DNA of 64,000 nt from positions 186,001 to 250,000 of the forward strand of contig JARHVA010004807.1 in assembly GCA_037957365.1 (NCBI GenBank), written 5' to 3'. Numbering within the stretch: the stretch's first letter is position 1; each line of letters begins with the position of its first letter. The notes beneath the pieces were generated by a model. It saw only the letters and a list, made by a program, of their open reading frames with translations, searched no databases and was not told the DNA's origin. Source of the DNA: Torreya grandis (taxonomy: Eukaryota > Streptophyta > Pinopsida > Cupressales > Taxaceae). The position numbers were made by a program, and so were the translations under genes. Of this stretch, positions 1 to 10,270 are shown piece after piece.

Positions 1-507
1 ATTTTGTTACTATAATGGTATAACATAGCTATGTTCCAGCTATCACTTGATAATATCGAGCATTGGCTAGAGCAAGTGGAAGATAGTTTTGCATAAAATC
101 ATCCTACATGTAGAGGATAAGAGCTATGGAGATGGGTACATGATAACTTGTACGATGCTCAATATGAGGTGTTCTTCTGTGAACTACTTGAGTATGTGTA
201 CCGATGGTTGGTTTCCTACACTAATAATAAAAGGCACAGTTATGGATAATGCCTCGAGTATACCATAAATTTAATAGAAATGTTGGAGAGCCTGGATGCA
301 TTTTGGATGCACACTGTGGATAAGTGGTGGAGCAGTGCAAAAAATAGCTACAGGTTGGAGTTCACAGTGTCAACCTTCTTATGCTTAGAAGGAGTACAAC
401 ATGAGTTTATTCATGAACCAAGGGGTACATTCATAAGATGGATCAACACAAAACTAAAGAATTTTTTGTTGGATTACGATATAGAAACTATAAGAATGGA
501 AGGCTAA
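1..507 (+). pseudogene. Unrecognised coding-like segment upstream of gag in element A
   Basis: Frame 1 reads as protein-like, aromatic-rich sequence for about 168 codons, with internal stops at 94, 118 and 247 and an end at 505. The longest open stretch is 280-507 (75 residues, Trp- and Phe-rich). I do not recognise a family. Its place just upstream of the gag domain, on the same strand, suggests the N-terminal part of gag or an extra ORF before gag. The true start is outside the window. Confidence 0.35.
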
Positions 508-1021
508 AGTCCTTATGTATATTAACACGCATAGAAGGTAAAAACAAGAAGTGTAGGTAAGGTGCAATAGAAGAGGAACAATAAATTGACACTCAAAAGT
601 TCTGAAGGCTGAACTATTATAAGCAAAGGTGTACACTGATGGAGGATCTAGAAATTGGAAGTGCCTAGAGGACTTGTAGTGAGTGGGAAGGGCATCGAGA
701 AGGATCCCTTAAATTGTATCAGCATGAAGAGAGAGAGAGGAAGAAGCATGAGACCAAACTCAATAGTTGGGTATAGGATGTAGTGGGTTCCTATAAGATG
801 TGGTGCTTGAGAACATGCCAAAATTACCTACCCCCTTTGAACCTAAAGTGTAAGCTCATATGCTGGATTCCCCATCAAAAGCTAGAAAATTGGTAACTAA
901 ACATATTATCAACATCAAATTTGATAGTATTCAAGATTTTGATCAAGATTTTATAAAGATCAAGTAATCCATTATAAGGGTTTGATTAATGGTATGGTGA
1001 ATCTATCAATCACCAATATAC

Positions 1022-2400
1022 GAACCATGAATCCAAGTGCAAGCATTCCCATGTAGAGAATGTTAGTCATGCCAATTGGGCAATAGCCTACATGAAGTCA
1101 CACGATGCCACTAGTAAGTGGTACTAAATTGAAAACTTTAGAAATGGAACCTACTCTATTAGGGTTGATGCTCAACCCAATAAGTAGAGGCATGAGAGGG
1201 CCATCTTTGACTTAGACTCAAGGGGTGTAAGCACCTCAGAACCTAGTGTCACCCCCTTAATAGATCTACTACATGATGGTGATGCACTTGTTTGAGTATT
1301 ATAAAGTTGAAATTGTGACACATGATTAAATGTGAATTATAATGGCATGCTCAAGGTATCACTTAGCTCAAATACAAAGCAACCTAGTTCACTACCACCT
1401 TGTTGGATCATGCCCATACCTAGTATCAGAAGTTTGACCTAAACTAGGCTATGGTTGACTATAATATGCTAAGGGAAGCCTTCTTGAAAGAATTTGATAT
1501 CCTTGAGTTTGAGCAGTAGAGTATCATGGTGCTCAAGGAAATCAACCAAGGGTTATTTGAGAGTGTGCACCTATATTATGCATGATTTAAAACTCTTCTC
1601 TCTAAGCTTCCATATGACATTCACCCCTCCCAACACATGCAATGGTTTATTAGAGGCCTATTGGTGCCTTTCGCTATTGATGAAGACCTTCACAGACCCC
1701 CACAAAGTGCTTGAATCTATGCTCTAGGCGTAGGTAGAACTGATACTATTATCAATCCATTTATGGAGGTACATATTATGTCAATGGCCTCTAAACTATA
1801 GAAACTAACTATTGGTTTAATGTATGACACTTGTAGTGGGTTATGGTGCACTGACTATGAGATGGAGGGGTATAACAAGAACAAATGCCAGTGAAGAAAT
1901 GTTCACACCCTACTTCTCAACTATGAAGTTTGTCATAGGCTATATGATTCTCAAAACTATCCTTTTGTTATAGTGTGTTAGCAAATAAACACCACCATTT
2001 ACTAAAAAATGTGTGATGCTTATATGCACTCAACATTGGATTACAGAGTCATCAATGAGATACACAGAACATGGAACGAGGTGTGAGGTAGGCAATGCCA
2101 TTAGGTGGTGGTTAGGTAGGCCAAGTTAATGAAGGCTATGACTAGAACACTATGGGTTATGGTAACTAATTAGGCACATGTGGATAAAGAAGAGGGCATG
2201 GTAGAGGAAGATTCCCACCATGATCATGCTATAAGTGTGGATTGACTAAATATTATCAGTGTAACTACCCCATGCACCCAACATGTGAGTATTGTTGAGG
2301 ACCACATTCATTCAAAGAGTGCCCAGACTTGTACAAGAAGATAAATCAAAGTTAACCTAGTGTAGATAGAGGTGTAACAATGGTGAGGCATGAGTCTAAA
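1022..2400 (+). pseudogene. Gag pseudogene of element A (Retrotrans_gag plus zinc knuckles)
   Basis: Gag forms the retrotransposon particle and binds its RNA. In frame 2 from about 1451 to 1790 the translation carries the Retrotrans_gag pattern: an AFLKEF-type helix, an INQGLFESV stretch, a YYA-x-FKTLLSKLP motif and WFIRGL. In frame 1 at 2227-2330 there are two knuckle-like cysteine clusters: CYKCG followed by spaced Cys residues, then CEYC-x-GPHSFKEC. Frame changes between these parts and many TAG/TAA codons show it is not translatable. The limits are approximate. Confidence 0.7.
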
Positions 2401-2889
2401 GAGGAAAAGTGGGACCTTAAGCCCCAACAGACTCATAAGGAGCCACCTAAGGTGTAAGCCAAAATAAGGTGTGGGCTCACCACTCAACCACCCATTTCAC
2501 CAAACTAAGATCTACGCTTGAAGTATGGTAAACCAAACTGCACTAAGTGCATAACATGGTTAAAGCCAAAAGCTATGCCATATCCTAACCCTTCATAGCA
2601 GAAGGACATCCTATAATAATCCATGACCATGATATAGAACTTATAGGGTGAGCTTTAATTGGCCATAGATTTAGAGGCACATGCCACCACTTCACACAGG
2701 AAGTAAGATCACCAAGAGGCTGAAGTGTAAGAGTTAACCAAGATCTTATGCCTCTTGTAGAATAAAGAGATGATGCCACTTTTAAAGGACTTGAATTTAA
2801 ATCATGTATGAAAAGAACCAACATAAGAGGCCACATCTCAAGTAATAAAAGTTATAACACTGCATATAGAGAGGGTGCATGAAGTCAGG

Positions 2890-3300
2890 CATACTCAGAA
2901 CATTGAGTATGACCAAGAATTATTAATATATGCCACCATAAATGGATGGTTGGTCTATGAAGTACTAGTAGATATGGGCTCTAAGGTTAATATCCTGACT
3001 AAAAATTCTTAGGAAAAGATGGGGTGACCACCCTTGAGGCCTTTGCCTCACACATTATTCATGGCTAAAAAAATCTAAGTACAACTAATTGAGATCTTGA
3101 AGGGTGCCATCATAAATATCATGGGCATCAAGTTCCATGCTGACTTCAAGGTCATTTAGTTACCATAATATGATAACTATCTCATGCTCTTGGGAAGGCC
3201 ATGGTGATATGCCAACAATGTAGACATGTGCTTTAAAAAGCATTATATGACTTTTGAAAATGGCAAGGAAAGGGTGATGATCCCCCTTTCAATTGATCAA
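2890..3300 (+). pseudogene. Aspartic protease domain of element A, decayed
   Basis: This domain would mature the Gag-Pol polyprotein. Frame 1 has a retropepsin-like start in which the catalytic Asp-Thr/Ser-Gly reads DMG (2971-2979) followed by SKVNIL, the usual strand after the active site. Further on, LLGRPW matches the conserved LLGRPW/LGR-type hydrophobic-Gly motif of gypsy proteases. In-frame stops are present. The active-site change from T/S to M would be damaging, but the domain identity is clear from the flanking motifs. Confidence 0.65.
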
Positions 3301-3399
3301 GGGCCACCATACATAGAGAGTGTTGATCTCAAGGACAAAATCAACCACATCTATAACATCAAAACATAGGGTGTTGAGAAGCTCAACCCTAATGACCAA

Positions 3400-4500
3400 G
3401 GCATGATCAAATGGAAGGATAAATAATTAGCCTTTGATACAACTGATGAAACTTCTAAGTGATGGGTTGAATAAGCCTATGAGATCATTAGCTGAAGGTG
3501 TTGCCTAGTGCATGCAGCTGGGCCAAGATCAAATAGGATAGGGTTGGTTAGGATTGAACACCTCAAAAAGAAATGGGTCCTTTACACTCAAAGCATGAAT
3601 AAAAGGGTACTTTGGCTCAATAAAGGGAAGCTTTTAGTGATTCCAAAATATGAAGGGAGCCATCCCATATAAAAATATGTTCAGGATATTGAAGCCTACA
3701 TCCTAAAGGAGATATATCAAATAGGTACACTAGTGCATACCTTGATAAGCACTACCACTTGCTAGTAGGTAGTGTAGAGACCTGGCATACTAATTTGGTA
3801 GGACATGAAGGCAACAATATGTACCATGTTAGGCAAGAGTAATGAAGATTTGGACATACCTACTTATGTCAATGATTCTGACCCAATCATGCATGTGCAT
3901 TTATGTGAAAAAAATAGACTATCTGTGGTGAAAATGTGCCAAGAGGCCTGTGGGTGCATGCCTTTTATAGGACCTTGAAAACATGGGTACAAGCATGGTA
4001 CATTATAAATGAGACATGATACGAGATAGAGAATTGAGAGATGGTCAAGGGGAGGTTTGTGTACATGTTCTTGTTTTCTTTGTAAAAGTTAAAGCTATTG
4101 GAGCCAATAGAAGTCATCAGCATGGCAATGTTTAAGGACACTACCATCTTAGAAGAATGCCTGAAGGAGATGTTTATGGAGAAAGGACTAGTGCTCCCAA
4201 CATTCTTTGAAGAGATGGTGCTCAATAGTCACTTCAATGAGGAAGATGATGAGACCTATAAAGAATGCAATTGGAAGGCTCTAATGGGTATAAAAAAGCT
4301 TGTGCACCTTGTGGATGACAACACCCCAGACAATGAAGATCTAATGCATCTTCAAATTGAAACAATAGAGGGGACAAGGCAAGTTGAAGACACTCACCAG
4401 GATAGAAATGAACCCTACCACATGCCACTCAAGACCACTATAGTGGACATTAGTATCGATGGTGAACCAAAGATCACCACTAAAGGTGCTTATTAGTCTG
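3400..4500 (+). pseudogene. Unidentified PR-RT linker of element A with an open 132-codon stretch
   Basis: About 1.1 kb separates protease from RT, longer than the compact linkers usual in gypsy pol. It contains an uninterrupted frame-3 stretch at 4098-4496 (acidic, MEPIEV start, no stops over 132 codons). The upstream part, 3470-3960, reads as broken protein-like sequence. I see no RNase H, dUTPase or chromodomain motif. It may be a lineage-specific domain or simply fast-evolving linker. Confidence 0.35.
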
Positions 4501-4509
4501 AGTTAGAGT

Positions 4510-5470
4510 TGGTATGAATTTTAGATCTCTTGAAATAATTTTAGGACTTATTCCCACATAGCTACAGGGACATGAAGGGAACCCACCCTTTTCTTGTAAA
4601 AATGAGCATCAAGCTAGTGGATGATGTCAGGCTAGTCAAGAAGTGCCCATATTAGATGAATCCCAATCTCCATACCAAGGTAAAAATAGATATTAATGGA
4701 ATGTTGGTAGTCAGCATCATCTACCTAATGCAAGAATCTAAATGGGTAAGTTTGATGGTCATTAATAACCAGAAATATGAGTGCATAAGAATTTGTGTTG
4801 ACTATAGGATGTTGAATGTCACTTGCATCAATGATCCATTCTTGATCCCATTCATTGATGAGGTCTTAGATGGAGTCATAGGTTGCAAAATCCACACTTT
4901 CACTAATGGGTTTTTAAGCTACCATCAAGTGTAGATCGAGGAGGAGGATAAGCCCAAAATGAACCTTTATGATTGAATGGGGTTATTTTTCCTATAACAT
5001 GATGTCCTTTGGACTCAAGAATGTGGCAAACATATTCTCTAGGGTAGTGATCACTATCTTCAAGGACTTTATCCATAGGTTCATCCTAGTATACCTCGAT
5101 GACTGGACTATGTATGGTCTTTTAAAAGATCACTATGACAATCTATGCCTCATGTTTGAGAGGTGCAGGTAGCTCTAGATCTCCTTAAATATAAAGAAGT
5201 GCATCTTCATAACTCTATTTGGGATATTGCTTAGGCACAACATCTACAAAGATGGTTTTTTTGTTGATCCAATGAAATTTGCCATCATAAATAGCTCCAG
5301 ACTCCCTTAACATAGAAATATATTTTCACGTTTCTAGGTCATTATGGCTACTATAGGAAGTTCATTTAGAGCTATGCAAAAATCATGACACCTCTAGAGG
5401 AGCTTTTACATAAAGATGGACCATTCTACTAGGGCAAGTCACAAGAGGAGGATTTTAAGACACTAAAGTC
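4510..5470 (+). pseudogene. Reverse transcriptase of element A, decayed
   Basis: RT would copy the element RNA into DNA. Conserved blocks occur in order: an RICVDYRMLN block (frame 3, about 4790), a FLSYHQV block (about 4910), MSFGLKNVANIFSR (about 5000-5040) and the catalytic YLDD at 5092-5103, all typical of Ty3/gypsy RT. A frameshift lies between 4934 and 4969 and stops follow 5172. The catalytic Asp pair is still encoded. Confidence 0.8.
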
Positions 5471-5479
5471 GAAGTTGAC

Positions 5480-5960
5480 TAGTGCAATAATTCTAAAATT
5501 TATTGCTTAGATGACTCCTTTTCATTTCCACATTGATGCTTCAGGCTCTACTATTGGTGATATACTAGTATAACTAGGTGGGGGCAAGATGGACCACCCT
5601 ATCTCCTTCACAAGTATAAAATTGATGCAGGTAGAGAAAAATTATACCACCACCAAGTGTGAGGTGCTGGCAATGGTTTATGCCTTGTAAAAGTTTAAGA
5701 AATACCTTTTGGCAAACCCATTCATAGTATTCATAGATCATGAGGTGCTCAGGTACCATATGAACAAGCCTATTTTACATGGGTGCATATGTGGATAGAT
5801 TTTTATCTTCCAAGAATTCTAGTTCTCTATAGTTGTCAAACGTGGGAAGCAGAACTTGGGGCCAAACCATTTATCCTACATTAACTCTGGTGATGTGGTG
5901 GTGCCCATTGAGGATGACATGCCAAACATGCAACTGTATAGAGTTTAGTACATTCCTAAA
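5480..5960 (+). pseudogene. RNase H domain of element A and connector
   Basis: This is the canonical RT-attached RNase H. The plus-strand translation shows HIDAS near 5530, ISF-type strand sequence, KCEVLAMVYALxKFKKYLL near 5660 and FIDHEVLRY near 5735, so Asp-Glu-Asp positions are recognisable. It is followed by a GPNHLSYI motif, the usual end of the RH-tether region, leading straight into integrase. No second RNase H lies here. Stops interrupt the frame. Confidence 0.7.
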
Positions 5961-5989
5961 TATCTAACAGAGATTGCCACTTTCCTAAC

Positions 5990-6959
5990 ATTTGGGTTTG
6001 TACCCTAAACCTTGTCCACCAAGGAAAAGAAACAACTCATGGTCTGTGTTGCCCCCTTCTAGATCATCTAATGGGATTTCTATAAACAAAGTAGGGATGA
6101 CATCTTGTGCTAGTTTGTTTTGGAACACGATTGAGACTCCATCCTATAGGAAGTTCATGAGGGGATTTCAGGATGCCATTATGCTAGTGATATCATGGTA
6201 TGTAAGGTATTGCAGTTAGGCTTGTGGTGGCCAAGCCTATTCCAAGACACCAAAGAAAATGCTAAGTCATGTGATGTATGCCAGTGCACTAAAAATCCCA
6301 ACCATCAGGATGAGATGCCTCTCATCCCCATTATATCCTAGGTACCATTTGAAAAGTGGTCCATTGAATTTTTTAATCCAATTACTCCTACAACATGGTG
6401 CATAGGTACTAGATACATCTTAGTAGCCATTAATATTTCACTATGTGGGCCAAAGCTCCATCAACCAAAGACTACATGACCATGATAGACATGCACTTCA
6501 TATGAGATAAAATCATCAATAGGTATGGGTGCCTATTAAGTTTCACTAGTGACAGAGGAATTCATTTCATCAATGAGATGATGCACATCCTCTTGACTGA
6601 ATACATGGTGGTGTACCATAATACATTTCCATATCATCCCTAGGCCAATGGCATGGTTGAAGCCTTGAACAAAATCTTGGGAATGTGCCTAACGAAGATA
6701 TGAAATGTTAGTCATAAGGATTGGGATGATCATGTTTTAGTGGTACTTTAGGCATATTTCACAACTTACAAGTTCTTAAACAAGGCTACACCAATTCAAA
6801 TGGTGTTTGGCACCGAAGCAGTTCTGCCCATAGAATTCATGGTGCCCTCTTTGCACATTATATTATTTGGCCACTTAGATGACTAGGAGTCTTTAAATAC
6901 AAGGTTAGAAGACTTAAATCACTCTGATGAGTACACCTAAGATAAGTGGAGTCAATATA
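5990..6959 (+). pseudogene. Integrase of element A, N-terminal and catalytic part
   Basis: The HHCC zinc domain is visible near 6160-6290, with two spaced His residues, GLWWPSLFQD, then CDVCQ. In the catalytic core the first Asp position reads Glu (WSIEFF). The second Asp is kept in a TSDRG context near 6545, and the Glu is kept in NGMVEAL near 6660. The C-terminal part is displaced to 8705-8925 by the LINE fragment. Several frameshifts occur. Confidence 0.7.
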
Positions 6960-6997
6960 CTAAAAAAGTACCCCATTTGTCTCTCCTGGACGTTCAA

Positions 6998-8416
6998 ATG
7001 GGTCCTGCGCGCGCGAATCCAAAGAATTTGAAACCGGCTACTGTGAACCAAACAACTGGTGAAGCTGTGGTAGCCGTTACGGAGGAGGTTTATTCAGTCA
7101 GTAGACGAAGGAACCAGAATACCCCCAAAGGGATTTCTGCTGCAGGGATCGAAGATATTACTGCTGTGCGTTCGGCCTTTGTTCTTGGTTCAGGGCAGGG
7201 ACCTGGAGGGAGAACCTATGTGGATGTGGTGGCCTTTGAAGCAGATATACATGATGCTCTACCTCATACAACACCTGTACCTACTCGCGTATCACCTGTA
7301 AGTGCTTTAAAACCTATTAGGGTAACTCTAGACCCTGAATTAGCAGAAAATATCTTCTAAGAGGAAAAACGGTTTACCTCTTGTGCTGCCATTTTTCATT
7401 TTCGAGGTTTCTGGCCCTCTTTTGTAGATCTACAAAACTGGATAGCCAAGAGCTGGCTGCAAATTAAAGATGGTCAAATCCTGCCTTGCGTTAGGGGTTT
7501 TTTTATAGTAGTATTTCAAAGCCCTGAAGATAGAAAGTCTATATTGTGTCACAATAATTTTTCTTGGCAGGGCAGATATCCTCTTATGGCCAAACCTTGG
7601 CATAAGGATTTTAATCCTCTCTCAGAATCCTTTAACAAGATCCCCATATGGGTGCGGCTCCCTTATCTTCTGATACATTCGTGGCAAGAGGCAGTTTATA
7701 AAACCATAGGAAATGCAATAGGGGAGTTTTTATATGAAGAAGACAGTTCGAAGAGTTACCACTCGACTTGTGCACGATTTTTGGTTGATTTGGATGTTTC
7801 AAAGGGCCTTCCTGAGGTGATTTGCATTGATTCCCCAAGGGGTACCTAGACACAAATCCTAGATTACGAGGGGATCCCCTTTCGGTGCAGGAAGTGTCAC
7901 CAGACGGGACATATTGCTGCTCGTTGTGGTGCTAGGAAAACCATCCCTAGACGTTCACCTTCTTGGTGGCCAAAGGATCTCTCTGAACATAGCATGGACA
8001 AACAACCTATGGAAACAACAACAGATTCTGAGACTGAGAATGAGGATAGGTTGCAAACTGAATTGGAAGATGAAGAGGAATCACTGGAGAATCATTCAAA
8101 TGAAGCTTCTGAGGAGGCTATAGTTAGTGATACAGCTGAGCCTGAGGAGGAGGTGGTGGTCTCTTCCCCTATTTTGAAGGATCTTTCTAAGAGCTAGACT
8201 GTGTTTGACTTTCATAAGGAGTTAATGCCTACTAGTGTCCAAAGATCAGTGTCTTCTGAGGCATGGGTTGTTGAGGCAGCTAAGGTAGAGGAAGGGTGGA
8301 CAGCAGTTAGAAGAAAGAAGTCTAAGCCTTTGGTCCCCCCTCTAGATATGAATCTTCGGTCATGCAAAAAGAAAAATCTCAACTTAAAAGATTCATCCAA
8401 AGTTCCATTCTGCTGA
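6998..8416 (+). pseudogene. LINE ORF1 with DUF4283 and CCHC knuckle, three in-frame stops
   Basis: One frame (frame 2) runs from ATG at 6998 to TGA at 8414-8416, about 472 codons. It is interrupted only by stops at 7358, 7847 and 8195. The start region is Pro/Thr/Val-rich. The DUF4283 fold is at about 7390-7700, with FRGFWPSF, GFFIVVF, KPWHKDFNP and IPIWVRLPYL. A CCHC knuckle CRKCHQTGHIAARC follows at about 7890-7925, then an acidic Glu/Ser-rich tail and a VEEGWTAVRRKK motif. In plants this architecture is found in ORF1 of L1-type LINEs and related genes. The absence of frameshifts suggests a much younger insertion than the surrounding gypsy element. Confidence 0.75.
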
Positions 8417-8692
8417 GTGGTTTTTTGGGGGCAGTAAACTGGTCACTTTTATGGTTTACTGGTTACTGGTCTGGAAGTTTGTTTAGCATGCTATTCCAGT
8501 TGGTTAACTTTCAGATCAGTGTTTTGACAGTTATTTTTAATGGTTTTATTGGTTGGTAACAGGTCCCTGTAAAACCTGGTTTTGGTTATGTTCTGTAACC
8601 AGGTTCCTTTGTTAACCTGGTTGAGCTTTAAGGTTAATTTTTCTCCTTGTATAGGGTTTCGTGGTCCCTTCAAAACCTATTTTTACCATAAT
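8417..8692 (+). other. Non-coding tail of the LINE ORF1 fragment
   Basis: About 275 bp follow the ORF1 stop. They are T-rich, with repeated GGTTAAC/CCTGGTT-like words, and end near a second 11-mer flank. No ORF2 start, AATAAA or A-tract is seen. It could be the inter-ORF spacer of a LINE cut before ORF2. Confidence 0.4.
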
Positions 8693-8704
8693 CTAAAACA
8701 TTAG

Positions 8705-8925
8705 CATGATAAGCATATCAAGTATAAGGAGCCAACTGAAGGAACATTGGTGATTCTATATGATTCCAAGTACTTTAAGCACCTAGGTATGTTGAAAATT
8801 TGGTGGATGGGTCCCTACATCATCCATCACATCTTGGAAATAAATGCATGTAAGCTACAAAAATTTTCTAATGAAATGCTCCCTCGGTATTTCAATGGCA
8901 ACTGGTTGAAGCCATATAATAATTA
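8705..8925 (+). pseudogene. Integrase C-terminal domain of element A, resumed after insertion
   Basis: The translation HDKHIKYKEPTEG leads to LVILYDS, WWMGPYIIHHI, LQKF and a LKPY end. This matches the SH3-like C-terminal region of gypsy integrases (the R-F-x-x-GDLV ... GPY motifs). It joins in order to the QYTKK end at about 6966 and shows where the LINE fragment entered. Pol ends shortly after, near a TAG at about 8925. Confidence 0.7.
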
Positions 8926-10270
8926 GGCTGGCATAGACACTATGGAAACTCTAACTTCTTGGTCAATAGTAAATTTAAGTGAGCTAACCAAAATAAATTT
9001 TGGCATAATCCAAACCAATCCTTTCTTTTTATTTTATCCCTTGAATAGTGTATATAGGCAATGAGCCATGCATAATGGCCACAAGAACTTTTTGTGTCAA
9101 CACTTCACACATAACTCTAATTGAGTGGGTCAAGCACTTGCACTCATAAGTGCATTAGGCCAAAAATATAAGTATTGGGCATGTGAAGGTTATTAGGCAC
9201 AAGCAAAAGTAGCTAAAGAGACACATGCACAAGATGAAAAGTGTAGGCATCTTAAAGGCCCAAGAATGAACCACTTTGGTACTGCCTTTGCACAAAGAGT
9301 TGTAAGAAGGTGCATTAGTTGATTTGAATCTAGATAAACCTGAAGGAAATAAGTGAAGATTCCAAATAATGGTTAAGCACAAGGTAGATAGTGAAGATGC
9401 ACATTCTATGAGTGTGTAAGTACCTTAAGAGAAAAATAAATCACTAAGGGGCTAGGAAAAGGGATTTGTATTTGGTAGGATAGGCCAAGGCAAGATGACT
9501 CATAAAAAATTGACCAAGGAAGAAAAGTGTGCTTGAAATAAGAGTGAAGCTAAATAATAGAAGGAATTGAGGAGGCTGAGTTGAACGCATGTGAGGTGTT
9601 ATGCCTACGGTGCCACAAGAAAGGTGAAAGTTTCACTAAAGGATACACACACAGAAAAAAGTCATCTATAGTATCTAACATCTACATAAGGAGCAAGAAG
9701 TGACCATTTAAAACACATGTCACTTCAAAAAATCTTGTAGGAGTATTTATTGAGGTGGTAGTGGTGGCACAAAGATATGCATTTAATGCATATAAGATAG
9801 GAGGTTTTCAAAGATTTTATGGATTTTCACATTTCCCAAGAAGATCAAGGTACATACACTATTAAACCTATGTTAATAATGGTGGTTGATAGAGAAGGAT
9901 ATAAAATAGAAAATAGAGGACTTACTAAGGTTACCAAGTTTATGCTAATCCAAGACTTAGTGCAAAACTTAGAGAAAAACTAGAGAGCTGGAGTAAGAAA
10001 AAACCATCACAGTGAGTATTCAAGAAATCCACATACCTTAGAGTGAATGAAGACATAGAAAAAGAGAGTTCATTCAAATTTAAAACTAGTGTGAAGGGTT
10101 CAAACAAATAACCAAGTTAAACTAGGAAGCTATCACCAAGCTACCATTAATAGCTAGTGAAGCTCGAAGCCAAACATATAAGCAAGGATCATGTGACTAC
10201 AAGAGCATCAAACATCATTAGAGGTTTTGGTAAACTAAAACTTCCCAGGTTCAACATAAGTCACTTTAAA
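8926..10270 (+). other. Spacer between pol and third ORF of element A
   Basis: About 1.35 kb of AT-rich DNA with no protein-like reading on either strand that I trust. Its place after pol and before an extra ORF resembles the spacer of Athila-type elements. No promoter or splice signal stands out. Confidence 0.4.

Larger units (their letters stand above)
6971..8692 (+). mobile_element. LINE ORF1-bearing fragment inserted in integrase of element A
   Basis: The gypsy reading of integrase stops near 6960 and resumes near 8700, and the intervening 1.7 kb encodes a LINE ORF1-type protein. It is less decayed and visibly richer in CpG than the host element. Flanking 11-mers ctaaaaaagta (6960-6970) and ctaaaacatta (8693-8703) agree at 9 of 11 positions and may be an aged target duplication. 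No ORF2 endonuclease/RT and no poly(A) tail are present, which is odd for a LINE, since reverse transcription starts at the 3' end. A captured or internally deleted copy is possible. Confidence 0.6.
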
